Of a stretch of 64,000 nt of DNA, positions 32,152 to 40,757 are shown piece after piece (positions within the stretch are counted from its first letter, which is position 1; the number at the start of each line of letters is the position of its first letter). Source of the stretch: Microbacterium hydrocarbonoxydans. GTDB taxonomy: Bacteria > Actinomycetota > Actinomycetes > Actinomycetales > Microbacteriaceae. The stretch covers positions 1,240,001 to 1,304,000 of the forward strand of contig NZ_JAAKXW010000001.1 in assembly GCF_011752045.1 (NCBI RefSeq), read 5' to 3'. The position numbers were made by a program, and so were the translations under genes. The notes under the pieces are model-generated. The model was not told the origin of the DNA and did no database searches. It saw only the letters and a list, made by a program, of their open reading frames with translations.

Positions 32152-32541
32152 GCGCCGGCGCCACGTTCCGCACCGGTCGACACGGCCTCTCCGCGGGGTC
32201 GGCGCGGGTCCGCGCGGTGCCCCCGGCATCCGCCTCTCCGCGACCGCGTCCGCCTCCGCCTCCGCCGGTGCGAAGAATCGGAGTTCCGGGCGGACACATC
32301 GTCTGACGGCGCGTGCGTGGCGTGTCGCAATCCAGTTCCGGCTTTCGCACGCGCACGACACCCGCAACCGGCCGTCGTGCCTTGTCTCGCCTCTCCTCCG
32401 AACTTCGCATCTCTGCGATATTTACGAATTTTCTTGCTTTCTTCGATATTTCGTGACAACCTCGCATCTGTCAGCCCGCTGCGCTGACTGACGCAAAGGG
32501 GCGAGTCGCGCGGACGCGCACCCCGCATCTGGAGGAGCCGA
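32152..32541. other. 390-bp intergenic region with an AT-rich promoter zone
   Basis: No gene is supported here. The first 250 bp are GC-rich with short dyads. Positions 32405-32455 drop to about 60% AT, far from the surrounding composition, and contain CGATATTT twice, 28 bp apart (32416 and 32444). A loose promoter TTTACG - 18 - GATATT (32421-32450) would drive the 32542 operon. A GGAGGAG ribosome site lies at about 32531. Confidence 0.55.
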
Positions 32542-33423
32542 ATGAAGATCGCGAACCACGACGGCCGGAGCCTGCTGGTCATCGACGAGCACCACGGAAT
32601 CGACATCGCCGAAGCGAGTGACGGCCGGTTCGGACCGGCGCCGGAATCGGTGCTGCAGAGCTGGGACGAATTCGCCGCCTGGGCGCGGGCCCTGAATGTC
32701 GAGGGCTCGCACGCGATTCCCCTCGAGCGCGCACGGCTCGGCAGCCCGTCACCGGCGCCCCGGCAGATCATCGCCGTCGGCCTGAACTACAGCGCACATG
32801 CGGCGGAGTCAGGGTTCGACGTCCCCGATCAACTGCCGCCCACGTTCACGAAGTTCGTATCCTCGATCACCGGTCCCGACACCGACGTGCGACTCCCCCA
32901 CAACGGCCACACCGACTGGGAGGTGGAACTCGTCGTCATCATCGGCCGCGAGGGGCACCGCATCGCTGAGGCGGATGCGTGGGACCATGTCGCCGGTCTC
33001 GCGGCGGGGCAGGACATCTCCGAGCGCATCTCACAGTTGCAGGGCCCTGCTCCACAGTTCTCCCTGGGCAAGTCGTTCCCAGGATTCGCCCCGATCGGCC
33101 CCTGGCTGGTCACTCCGGACGAGTTCGAGAACCGCGACGACCTCGCTCTCGGATGCTCGATCGACGGGGAGACCGTGCAGGAGGGCCGCACGCGCGACCT
33201 CATCTTCCCCGTCGCTTCGCTCATCGCACGCCTCTCCGCCACGATCACCCTCCTGCCGGGAGACGTCATCTTCACGGGGACTCCTGCCGGAGTTGGCGTG
33301 GGCCGCTCGCCCCAGCGGTTCCTACAGCCCGAGGAGCGGCTCCGCACCTGGGTCGAGGGGATCGGCGAGCTGAACCAGCACTTCATCGCCTCCGACGACC
33401 AGCCCGGCTCGAACCTCTCCTGA
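32542..33423 (+). CDS. Fumarylacetoacetate hydrolase family protein
   Basis: A 293-residue FAH-fold protein. A short N-terminal domain is followed by the catalytic core with the metal-binding acids in WEVELVVIIGREG and GQDISER, the LGKSFPGFAPIGPW segment and the GDVIFTGTPAGVG signature. Members hydrolyse or tautomerise diketo acids and decarboxylate ring-cleavage products. It is the first gene of the 32542-42100 cluster and is followed by an extradiol dioxygenase, so it probably acts on that enzyme's cleavage product. The exact reaction is not deducible. Confidence 0.85.
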   Translation: MKIANHDGRSLLVIDEHHGIDIAEASDGRFGPAPESVLQSWDEFAAWARALNVEGSHAIPLERARLGSPSPAPRQIIAVGLNYSAHAAESGFDVPDQLPPTFTKFVSSITGPDTDVRLPHNGHTDWEVELVVIIGREGHRIAEADAWDHVAGLAAGQDISERISQLQGPAPQFSLGKSFPGFAPIGPWLVTPDEFENRDDLALGCSIDGETVQEGRTRDLIFPVASLIARLSATITLLPGDVIFTGTPAGVGVGRSPQRFLQPEERLRTWVEGIGELNQHFIASDDQPGSNLS

Positions 33424-33435
33424 AAGGCGTCCCTC

Positions 33436-34317
33436 ATGACCGGAACCGGACTCATCTCCTCCCTGGGCTATGTGTCGATGCGGACGACCGACCTCGACGC
33501 CGTGATCCGCAACGCCACCGACATCCTCGGACTCCACGAGGTGGAGACCACACGGCAGAAGAGCTTCCTCAGCGCGCAGGCGAATCACCACGAGATCGTC
33601 TACTCCCGCAGCGACGAGAACTCCGTCGACCACATCGGCCTTGTGGCCCAGACCCGGCAAGCCTTCGAACAGATCCGCGAGAACGTCGCTCGCGGCGGCT
33701 ACCGGATCGTCTCGGAGCAGCCCATCGAGGACCACATCGACGAGGGCTTCGCGGTCGTCGGACCGGAGGGCTTCACCTGGCAGGTGTACCTCGAGCGGTC
33801 CGCCTACAGCATGGTGAAACTCGGGGGCTTCGGGCCCGACCGCTTCGGACACGTGAACGTGCAGGTCGTCGACGCCCTCGCGATGCGTGACTTCCTCGTC
33901 GACGTGTTCGGCTTCCGCGTCTCCGACCAGATCGGCGACGATGCGGCGTTCTTCCTCCGTTGCAACAACGACCACCACGGGGTCGCCGTCTTCAAGAGCA
34001 CCAGGGCAGCGATGCACCACCACGCCTGGCAGACCCAGAGCATCGTCGACCTCGGCCGGCTCGGCGACCGGCTCGCCCGCACGGGATCCCGCCTGGCCTG
34101 GGGTCCGGTCCGGCACGGCGCCGGAGACAACATCGCCGTCTACTACGTGGAGCCGACCGGAGCCGTCATCGAGCTCTACACCGATCTCGAGCTCATCTTC
34201 GATCCCGAGCGCCAGATCCGCCACTGGCAGGAGGACGATCTGTACTGGATCAACCAGTGGGACGGCCAGGTGCCCGACGGCATCCTGGACCACGGCGTGC
34301 CCCCGACGGCGCGATGA
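33436..34317 (+). CDS. Type I extradiol ring-cleavage dioxygenase (VOC superfamily)
   Basis: A 293-residue protein with two betaalphabetabetabeta-type modules, as in catechol 2,3-dioxygenases. The Fe(II) ligands are all present in the C-terminal module: His in FGHVNVQ, His in MHHHAWQ and Glu in VIELYTD. It should cleave a catechol-like or dihydroxylated heteroaromatic ring next to the hydroxyls. It lies 12 bp after the FAH gene. The intact ligand triad separates it from glyoxalase-like members such as the one at 49496-49876. Confidence 0.85.
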   Translation: MTGTGLISSLGYVSMRTTDLDAVIRNATDILGLHEVETTRQKSFLSAQANHHEIVYSRSDENSVDHIGLVAQTRQAFEQIRENVARGGYRIVSEQPIEDHIDEGFAVVGPEGFTWQVYLERSAYSMVKLGGFGPDRFGHVNVQVVDALAMRDFLVDVFGFRVSDQIGDDAAFFLRCNNDHHGVAVFKSTRAAMHHHAWQTQSIVDLGRLGDRLARTGSRLAWGPVRHGAGDNIAVYYVEPTGAVIELYTDLELIFDPERQIRHWQEDDLYWINQWDGQVPDGILDHGVPPTAR

Positions 34318-34359
34318 TCCGATCGAGCCTCTCAGCACGACGAAGCGAAGGAGAACTGC

Positions 34360-35172
34360 ATGAACGACACGCCTGAGGCCGCGCGGTCCGCGGGGACGAA
34401 GACGCGTGCAGGTGCGCCGGAGACCGTGATCAGCGTGAAGGGCCTCACCCACTGGTTCCCCTCCGCGCGCTCGACGCACATCGCTCTCGACTCGATCTCG
34501 CTCGACATCCGACGCGGCGAGTTCGTGTGCCTCGTAGGCCCCAGCGGATGCGGGAAGACGACCCTGCTGAACATGATCTCCGGGCAGCTGAAACCGCACT
34601 GGGGCTCGGTCGACGTGACCACCTCCCAGCCGGCATCCTCGGCCATCGGGTACATGTTCGCGCGGGACTCGCTGATGCCCTGGCGCACGATCCGGAGCAA
34701 CGTCGCCTATGGGCTGGAGTTGCGCCACGTCCCGCGTGCCTCCCGACTCGCCCGGGCCGACGAGATGCTGCACCTCGTCGGCCTGGGCGGGAAGGGGCAC
34801 ATGCACCCCTCCCAGCTCTCGCACGGCATGCGCCAGCGCGCGAACCTCGCCCGCACGCTCGCGATGGATCCCGAGCTTCTTCTCGTCGACGAACCGTTCG
34901 GCGCCCTCGACGCCCAGACCAAGGCCCGCCTGCAGGGCGAGTTCCTGCGCATCTGGGAAGGGACCGGCAAGACCGTCGTGTTCGTCACTCACGATCTCGG
35001 GGAGGCCGCGCTCATGGCGGATCGCATCGTGATGATGCGCGAGGGCACGATCCGCAAGGACATCGCCGTGGAGTTCCCGCGTCCCCGGAACCTGGATGCT
35101 CTCCGCTTCGAGCCTGAGTATCAAGAGCTCGTCCGCTCCCTGTGGGATCTGTTCGCCGAAGGAGAAGAATGA
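34360..35172 (+). CDS. ABC transporter ATP-binding protein (NitT/TauT family)
   Basis: A 270-residue ATPase. Walker A is GPSGCGKTT, Walker B LLLVDEP, D-loop GALD and switch VTHD. Two hallmark positions differ: the Q-loop reads MFARDSLMPW (Ala instead of Gln) and the signature reads LSHGMRQR (His instead of the second Gly). I recall this combination in a subfamily of aromatic/sulfonate importers, so it is probably functional. It overlaps the permease gene by ATGA. Confidence 0.9.
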   Translation: MNDTPEAARSAGTKTRAGAPETVISVKGLTHWFPSARSTHIALDSISLDIRRGEFVCLVGPSGCGKTTLLNMISGQLKPHWGSVDVTTSQPASSAIGYMFARDSLMPWRTIRSNVAYGLELRHVPRASRLARADEMLHLVGLGGKGHMHPSQLSHGMRQRANLARTLAMDPELLLVDEPFGALDAQTKARLQGEFLRIWEGTGKTVVFVTHDLGEAALMADRIVMMREGTIRKDIAVEFPRPRNLDALRFEPEYQELVRSLWDLFAEGEE

Positions 35173-36023
35173 TGTCTCTGACCAGCATCACCGGCAGCAG
35201 TGCTGCCCGCGACGACGCGGCGCTGAACGGAGCCATTGCCACCTCCGCGATCATGACCGTTCGAAACAGGCGCGGGAAGAGCATCCTGGTCCGCGTGCTG
35301 CAGGCTCTCAGCCTGGTCGCGTTCCTCGCGATCTGGGAGTGGTTCGCCGCGGCCGGCATCCTCAATCCGCTCTTCTTCTCCCGCCCGAGCGCGATCGGAA
35401 GCTTCTTCATCGCGAATTTCAGCGGGCTGATGGCGGATGCCGGCGTGACGCTGCGGGCAACGCTGCTCGGCTTCGCCATCGGCAGCATCGCGGGTGTGGC
35501 CGCCGCGTTCGCCATCACCGCCGTGCCGATGCTCGACCGGGTGCTGCAACCGTGGATCTCCGTGCTGATGAGCATCCCCCGCGTCGCCCTGGCACCGCTG
35601 TTCCTGCTGTGGTTCGGCATCACCGAGATGTCGAAGGTCGCGCTCGCCGTGTCGATCGTCTTCTTCATGGTGCTGGTCTCGACGGCAGCCGGCACGAAGT
35701 CGGTTCCACCCGATCTCATCTCGCTCGGGCAGGCCTTCCACGCCTCACCGTGGCAGCGCTTCCGCACGATCCTGCTCCCGGCCTGCGTCCCGGCGATCTT
35801 CGCCGGCCTCCGCCTCGGCGTCGTCACCTCGATCCTCGGCGTCGTCTCATCGGAGATGGTGGCCTCGAGCAGCGGGCTCGGACAGAAGGTCGTCCTCTAC
35901 GGACAGAACTTCAATTCTGCCGGCGTCTTCGCCGTTCTTGCGCTTCTCGCCGTGATCACCACGACCATGAACGGCGTCGTGGCCTGGACCGAACACACCC
36001 TGCTGCGCTGGCAGCGGGTCTGA
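35169..36023 (+). CDS. ABC transporter permease (NitT/TauT family)
   Basis: A 284-residue membrane protein. After about 45 cytoplasmic residues it has six hydrophobic segments, with the EAA loop in RFRTILLPACVPAIFAGLRLG. Unlike the system at 127-1742 there is a single permease gene, so the channel is presumably a homodimer. The start at 35169 overlaps the ATPase stop; a second ATG follows immediately at 35172. Confidence 0.88.
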   Translation: MMSLTSITGSSAARDDAALNGAIATSAIMTVRNRRGKSILVRVLQALSLVAFLAIWEWFAAAGILNPLFFSRPSAIGSFFIANFSGLMADAGVTLRATLLGFAIGSIAGVAAAFAITAVPMLDRVLQPWISVLMSIPRVALAPLFLLWFGITEMSKVALAVSIVFFMVLVSTAAGTKSVPPDLISLGQAFHASPWQRFRTILLPACVPAIFAGLRLGVVTSILGVVSSEMVASSSGLGQKVVLYGQNFNSAGVFAVLALLAVITTTMNGVVAWTEHTLLRWQRV

Positions 36024-36115
36024 CCCCTGTCGTACTCCGGCATCCCGTCCCACACCCGAATCCCACCCAGCCGTCGACGCCGACGGCTCATGACAGACCC
36101 ATGGAAGGAACCGCA

Positions 36116-37162
36116 ATGAAGAGGTATACCCGCGCAAGCCTGGCAGCGCTCGGAGCACTCGCCCTGGTCGGCAGCCTCGCCGCCTGCAACCCGGCCGTCT
36201 CCGGACCGGCGCAGCCGTCCGAGGCCGCGCCGGATGACACGTCCGAACCGATCACCATCAACTACAGCGCTCCGGTCGCCGGCGCCCTGCCGTTCCTCCC
36301 CGTCGACGTGGCCATCGCCAAGGGCTACTTCGAGGACGAGGGCATCGAGTTGAATGTCGTGCAGACCTCCGCGCAGGCCATGCCTGCCGCGCTCGCGGGG
36401 AACCAGCTCGACATGTCCGCCGACGTCGTCTACAACATCGGCCGCTACCTGCAGAGCGGGGTCGAGGTGCAGTTCGTCTCCGGACTGAACGAGAACGTCG
36501 ACTTCACCCTCCTCGCGGCCAAGGGATTCGACATCCCCGAGGCCGAGGGCGCCGACGGATGGAAGACCTCCTTCGAAGCCCTCCGGGGGCAGTCCATCGG
36601 GGTCGCTGCCAAGGCAGGTCCCATCGGCCTCACTGTGACACAGCTCATGAGCGAGGCCGGCGTTCAGCCCGGCGAGTACACGCTCATCGACACCCCGGGC
36701 CCCGCTGCGGGCAATGCTCTCGCCGCCGGCCAGGTCGCCGCGGTCATCTCCGGCGGAGGTTTCGATCTGCCGCTGGTGGAGAACGGGCTCGCGGACCGCG
36801 TGTTCCGCCTCGACGCCGGGATCCCGCACATCTTCGGGGAGCAGTCGAACGCGGCGCTGTTCATGACGGCCCAGGCGATCGCTGCGAAGCCCGGGGCAGC
36901 CGAGCGAGTGCAGAAGGCGATCGAGAAGGCCGTGGCCTTCATCCAGGACCCGGCGAACCTCGAGGAGGTCGTGACGATCGCGACCGCGGGCGGCACCCCC
37001 GAGAGCAAGGAGCTCGCCGACCGGATCTCGGAGTACTCGTACAACGCGACCCTGTCGCTGGCGGGCCTCGAGTCCGGCTTCGACTGGGCCGAGACCGCCG
37101 GAATCACCGACTCGGTGATCGACGCGAAGGCGACCATCGCCGAGGACGTGGCAGCCGAATGA
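36116..37162 (+). CDS. ABC transporter substrate-binding lipoprotein (NMT1/TauA-like)
   Basis: A 348-residue lipoprotein. The signal peptide and lipobox end at Cys24 (GSLAAC), followed by an acidic Ser/Pro linker. The fold begins ITINYSAPVAGALPFLPVDVAIAKGYF. AAGGAA lies seven bases before the ATG at 36116; the upstream frame is not used. It is the receptor of the importer and likely captures the aromatic compound that the surrounding enzymes degrade. Its stop overlaps the next gene by ATGA. Confidence 0.88.
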   Translation: MKRYTRASLAALGALALVGSLAACNPAVSGPAQPSEAAPDDTSEPITINYSAPVAGALPFLPVDVAIAKGYFEDEGIELNVVQTSAQAMPAALAGNQLDMSADVVYNIGRYLQSGVEVQFVSGLNENVDFTLLAAKGFDIPEAEGADGWKTSFEALRGQSIGVAAKAGPIGLTVTQLMSEAGVQPGEYTLIDTPGPAAGNALAAGQVAAVISGGGFDLPLVENGLADRVFRLDAGIPHIFGEQSNAALFMTAQAIAAKPGAAERVQKAIEKAVAFIQDPANLEEVVTIATAGGTPESKELADRISEYSYNATLSLAGLESGFDWAETAGITDSVIDAKATIAEDVAAE

Positions 37163-37710
37163 GCGAGAGCACTGCTCCGGCGGCCCTGTCGGAGGCGCAG
37201 CGTGCCGTGCACGACGCGATCGTCGGCGGCCCCCGGGGCAGTGCGTCGCCGTTCCCGATCACGAACCCCGACGGCTCGCTCGTCGGCCCGTTCGGGCTGA
37301 TGGTCCGATTCCCGGCTCTGGGCGACCCGCTGCAGGCCCTGGGAGCAGCGCTCCGTTATCGGACGCGGATGAGCGCCCGTATCCGCGAGATCGTGATCCT
37401 CACCGTCGCACGGATGGCGGACTCGGCGTTCGAACGCTACGCGCACACGGCGGTGGCGCAGAGCCTCGGCATCTCCGACCACGAGATCACCGCTCTGCTC
37501 ACGGGACGCTTCGCCTCGGACGATCCGCAGGAATCCGGGGCTGCTCGGTTCGCCGAGGCTCTGATGGAGAACTCGCACGCGCCGTCACAGGACTTCGGCC
37601 TGGATGGTGAGCTGATCGCCGAGGTCGTCACGACGGTGGGCTACTACCGTCTGCTGGCACAGCTGATGGGACAGTTCGAGGTCGCAGCACCCGGAGAGAT
37701 CGATGCCTGA
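37159..37710 (+). CDS. Carboxymuconolactone decarboxylase / AhpD-like family protein
   Basis: A 183-residue helical protein of the CMD superfamily (LRYRTRMSARIREIVILTVARMADSAFERYAHTAVAQSLGISDHEI). The redox CxxC of AhpD peroxidase helpers is absent; His in the YAHTAVA segment is kept. Members either decarboxylate lactones or remain unassigned. It is translationally coupled to the lipoprotein and ends four bases before a convergent GntR gene, so it belongs to the catabolic operon rather than to stress defence. Confidence 0.8.
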   Translation: MSESTAPAALSEAQRAVHDAIVGGPRGSASPFPITNPDGSLVGPFGLMVRFPALGDPLQALGAALRYRTRMSARIREIVILTVARMADSAFERYAHTAVAQSLGISDHEITALLTGRFASDDPQESGAARFAEALMENSHAPSQDFGLDGELIAEVVTTVGYYRLLAQLMGQFEVAAPGEIDA

Positions 37711-37714
37711 CCAG

Positions 37715-38371
37715 TCAGGAAGCGCCGTCGAGGTATCTGGCGGTCATCCTGATGTGCTCGCCGAGAAGCTCCGGTCCTCGGGCGAGGTCACGCCCGGTCG
37801 CCGCGTCGCGAAGCGCGAGGTGCTCGGCGTCCCGGCGAACCTCATCGGCTTCGGTCATCGCACTGACCGAAGCCGACCGATACAGCTCAGCGGCATCTCT
37901 CAGCGACATGGCCACCGCGACGAGCCGGCTGTTCGGGCAACCCGCCAGCAGGACCTCGTGGAAATCGCGATGAGCCGTGACCCAGGCGTCCTTGTTCCGC
38001 TCCCCGTCGGTGTCCCGCTCGACACGGTGCAGTCGATGGTACGCGCCGATCACATCGCTCTCCCATTCGACGCTGCCATGCATGATCGCACTGCGGAACG
38101 CCTCGCACTCGACGACCAGCCGGGTGTCGATCAACTCATGCAGGTCCTTCTCGGAGACCGCGGCCACGCGGAATCCGAGCTGCGGCTCCGCCACGACGAG
38201 GCCCTCCGAGGTGAGCCGGATCAGGGCTTCGCGGACGACGCCGACGCTCGCCTGCAGGCGACTCGCGATCTCGGCCAACGGCAGCTTGGATCCGGGCACC
38301 AGGCCGCCGGAGAGGATCTCGCCTCGCAGCTGGGCCTGAACGGGTTCGACTCGAGTCTTCGCTGTGCGCAC
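37715..38371 (-). CDS. GntR family transcriptional regulator (FCD subfamily)
   Basis: A 218-residue regulator. The winged helix (KLPLAEIASRLQASVGVVREALIRLTSEGLV) is followed by an FCD domain with the metal ligands likely in DTRLVVE, HRDFHEVLL and LLGEHIRM. It starts with GTG at 38371. An AATACT -10-like element lies six bases before the GTG on the minus strand, so the mRNA may be leaderless. It is divergent from the hydrolase operon at 38435 and probably controls both operons of the cluster in response to a pathway intermediate. Confidence 0.88.
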   Translation of the reverse strand: MRTAKTRVEPVQAQLRGEILSGGLVPGSKLPLAEIASRLQASVGVVREALIRLTSEGLVVAEPQLGFRVAAVSEKDLHELIDTRLVVECEAFRSAIMHGSVEWESDVIGAYHRLHRVERDTDGERNKDAWVTAHRDFHEVLLAGCPNSRLVAVAMSLRDAAELYRSASVSAMTEADEVRRDAEHLALRDAATGRDLARGPELLGEHIRMTARYLDGAS

Positions 38372-38375
38372 GTCG

Positions 38376-38394
38376 CCAGTATTTCAAAGATTGG
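38376..38394. promoter_or_regulatory. Candidate GntR operator
   Basis: A 19-bp dyad of form CCA-x-T-x-TTT - C - AAA-x-A-x-TGG, with two mismatched pairs. It lies in the short region between the GntR gene and the divergent hydrolase gene, on top of the -10 region of gntR. Confidence 0.5.
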
Positions 38395-38434
38395 TGAAGT
38401 TTTGGAATCTTCTCGTGCGCGTGCCGCCGAAGAC

Positions 38435-39256
38435 GTGCCGAAGGCATCGCGGCCGGAGTCGATCGAACTCACACGATCCGACGGCACGGCGCTGCCGGTG
38501 GAGCACTACCCGAGCAGTTCACCGGGCGCCCCGGTCGTCGTCTATCTGCATGGCGGCGGCTGGGTCACCGGAAGCCGCCTGGACCACCCGGAACGTCTCG
38601 CCGCGCTGGCCGCCCGCGGCGTCTCGGTCCTCTCCGTGGGATACCGGAAGGCCGATCATGGCCCCTTCCCCTCTCAGCGGCACGATGTGGAATACGCCAT
38701 CGATGCACTCGCGCCCTCTGCCACCGGCCTGTTCCTGATGGGGGCCTCCGCGGGGGCCCACCTGGCAGCGTTGATCGGCTACACCAGCACACGCTCGTTC
38801 GACGGAGTCATCGGGCTCTTCGGCAGGTACGACCTGACCGCCGCCGGCGACGAGCTGCGTCCGGCACCGGGACTCGCCGTCCCGGATGAGATCCTCCGCG
38901 CGGGGACGGCCCCGGGCTTCGCGGGCCTCGACGCGCGCTCACGCCTGGCACTGCTCGCTGGCGTGCCGCGCTCTTCGCTCGACGAAGACACGCTGAGGGC
39001 TCTCAGCCCGGCTGCGATCATCACCTCTTCCGCGCCGGCGACGCTGCTCCTGCACGGAACCGGAGACGCCATCGTGGATCACGCCCATTCCGAACGGTTG
39101 GCCCGACGAGCCGCAGAAGTCGGCGTCCCGTGCCGTCTGGTACTCGTTCCCGGCGCCAACCACGAGGACCCTGTCTTTGCGGAACCGGAGGCGATCGACG
39201 AGATCGTCCGATTCGTGACATCGTTCACACCAGCAGTTGAGGAGAACCATGAGTGA
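38435..39256 (+). CDS. Alpha/beta hydrolase (esterase/formamidase-like)
   Basis: A roughly 273-residue hydrolase of the BD-FAE / carboxylesterase type. It has the oxyanion motif YLHGGGWVTGS, nucleophile Ser in GASAGAH, Asp in GTGDAIVDHAHS and His in GANHEDPVF. Kynurenine-formamidase-like and N-acyl hydrolases share this layout. The start is uncertain: GTG 38435 is given, TTG 38402 is the in-frame alternative, and neither has a clear ribosome site. It overlaps the monooxygenase gene by eight bases. It may cleave an ester or amide formed after ring opening. Confidence 0.75.
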   Translation: MPKASRPESIELTRSDGTALPVEHYPSSSPGAPVVVYLHGGGWVTGSRLDHPERLAALAARGVSVLSVGYRKADHGPFPSQRHDVEYAIDALAPSATGLFLMGASAGAHLAALIGYTSTRSFDGVIGLFGRYDLTAAGDELRPAPGLAVPDEILRAGTAPGFAGLDARSRLALLAGVPRSSLDEDTLRALSPAAIITSSAPATLLLHGTGDAIVDHAHSERLARRAAEVGVPCRLVLVPGANHEDPVFAEPEAIDEIVRFVTSFTPAVEENHE

Positions 39257-40757
39257 GATGGACGCCGACGTCATCGTCGTCGGAGCGGGCCCCTCGGGTC
39301 TGACGACGGCAGCCGAACTGGCCGCGCAGGGAGCACGCGTGATCGTGCTCGAGCGACGCACCGCGCCGGTGCAGTCTAGGGCGGGGACCGTGCTCCCCCG
39401 GGTGCTCGAGCTGCTGGACTACCGCGGCCACGCGGAGCGCTTCATCGGGCGTGCCGCCGCGATCCGGAAGAATCCGTTCCTGCTTTTCCACATCTGGGCC
39501 GGGATGCAGCCGGTGCACTGGCGTCTGCTGGACACCGAGTTCCCCTACCGACTGATCCTGCCGCAGAGCGTGACCGAGGAGGTGCTCGATGAGATCGTCT
39601 CCGAGGCGTCGGTGCCGGTGCACCGCGGGCAGACCGTTGTGGCGCTGAGCCAGGATGCCGACAGCGCTTCCGTCACGTCGGAGGACGAGCACGGCACTCG
39701 GCGCACCTGGACGGCCCGGTACGTCGTCGGCGCGGACGGCGGACGAAGCGCGGTGCGCAGGCTCGCCGGAATCCCTTTCGAAGGGCACGACGGAACGTTC
39801 ACCGGGATCATCGTCGACCTGCCGCTCGACATGAAATGGCCGGCAGGGCGCGGAATGGCGGACAACGAACACGGCTGGGGCGCCTCTTTCCCCTTCGGCA
39901 CCGACGGCACCACCACTCGCTTCAACCTGGTCCACGCCGAGCGCCGGTACGCCGACAAGTCCGAGCCGGTCTCGGTCGACGAGGTCCGTTCCTGCATCCG
40001 TGACATCTTCGGGCTGGATCTCGAGTTCGATCACCTGTTGTGGGCGTCGCGGTTCACGGACGCGATGCGGGTCGCCGGGAGCCTGCGCGCCGATCGGGTT
40101 TTCCTGGTCGGCGAGAGCGCGCGCATCCACTACCCCGCCAGCGGGGTCGGGATGAACTTCTGCATCCAGGACGCCTTCGATCTGGGGTGGAAGCTCGGCC
40201 GCGTCGTCAGCGGAGCTTCGCCCGCTTCGATTCTGGACTCCTATGAGGCCGACCGCCGCCCCGTGATCGAGGGGCTGCTGGAGAGCGTGAAGGCGCAGTG
40301 CGCGATCCAGTTCGACTTCAGCGCCGAGGGCATCGCGTTCCGGCGGATGTTCGCCAGAGACATCCTGCCGCTGGAGAGCGCCAACCGCGAGATCGGCCTG
40401 CAGCTCAACGGCTTGAGCACGGCGTACACGACAGCGCGTGCCGGCGCCGAAGGGGCGGGGCGCCCGGTTCCCCCTCTGATCCTCCGCACGGCCGAGGGTC
40501 AGTTCAGCAGCGCGCAGCTGCTCCGCGAGGGCGAACTGCTCCTCTTCGATCTCACGGGCGATGGCACGTTCGAGGACCTGGAGGCTCCAGGGCTGAAGAT
40601 CATCAGCGGTGTGCTCCCGAACCCGCCGGAGCAGTGGCGGACCCTGACCGCCGCCCTCGTGCGTCCGGACGGCTTCGTGCACTGGACGACGACCGAGCGG
40701 AACGTCGACGACGCGACGGTGCGCGACGTCCTCGCCGACTGGGTCGAGCTCCCGTGA
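39249..40757 (+). CDS. FAD-dependent aromatic monooxygenase (class A)
   Basis: A 502-residue flavoprotein hydroxylase of the MhpA/PheA type. It has VVGAGPSGLTTAAEL for FAD, VGADGGRSAVRRLAG (DG motif) and VFLVGESARIHYPASGVGMNFCIQDAFDLGWKL, where the usual GDAAH is GESAR. The C-terminal part resembles the thioredoxin-like domain of this group. It should hydroxylate a phenolic or hydroxylated heteroaromatic substrate with NAD(P)H and oxygen. GAGGAG precedes the ATG. With the dioxygenase at 33436 it gives a hydroxylation plus cleavage pair. Confidence 0.88.
   Translation: MSEMDADVIVVGAGPSGLTTAAELAAQGARVIVLERRTAPVQSRAGTVLPRVLELLDYRGHAERFIGRAAAIRKNPFLLFHIWAGMQPVHWRLLDTEFPYRLILPQSVTEEVLDEIVSEASVPVHRGQTVVALSQDADSASVTSEDEHGTRRTWTARYVVGADGGRSAVRRLAGIPFEGHDGTFTGIIVDLPLDMKWPAGRGMADNEHGWGASFPFGTDGTTTRFNLVHAERRYADKSEPVSVDEVRSCIRDIFGLDLEFDHLLWASRFTDAMRVAGSLRADRVFLVGESARIHYPASGVGMNFCIQDAFDLGWKLGRVVSGASPASILDSYEADRRPVIEGLLESVKAQCAIQFDFSAEGIAFRRMFARDILPLESANREIGLQLNGLSTAYTTARAGAEGAGRPVPPLILRTAEGQFSSAQLLREGELLLFDLTGDGTFEDLEAPGLKIISGVLPNPPEQWRTLTAALVRPDGFVHWTTTERNVDDATVRDVLADWVELP

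Noticed and set aside
32152..32541. A small gene on the minus strand upstream of the FAH gene (frame 31907-32467)
   Set aside because: The frame is mostly antisense to ligB, is very Arg-rich and has no ribosome site; the AT-rich part looks like a promoter.
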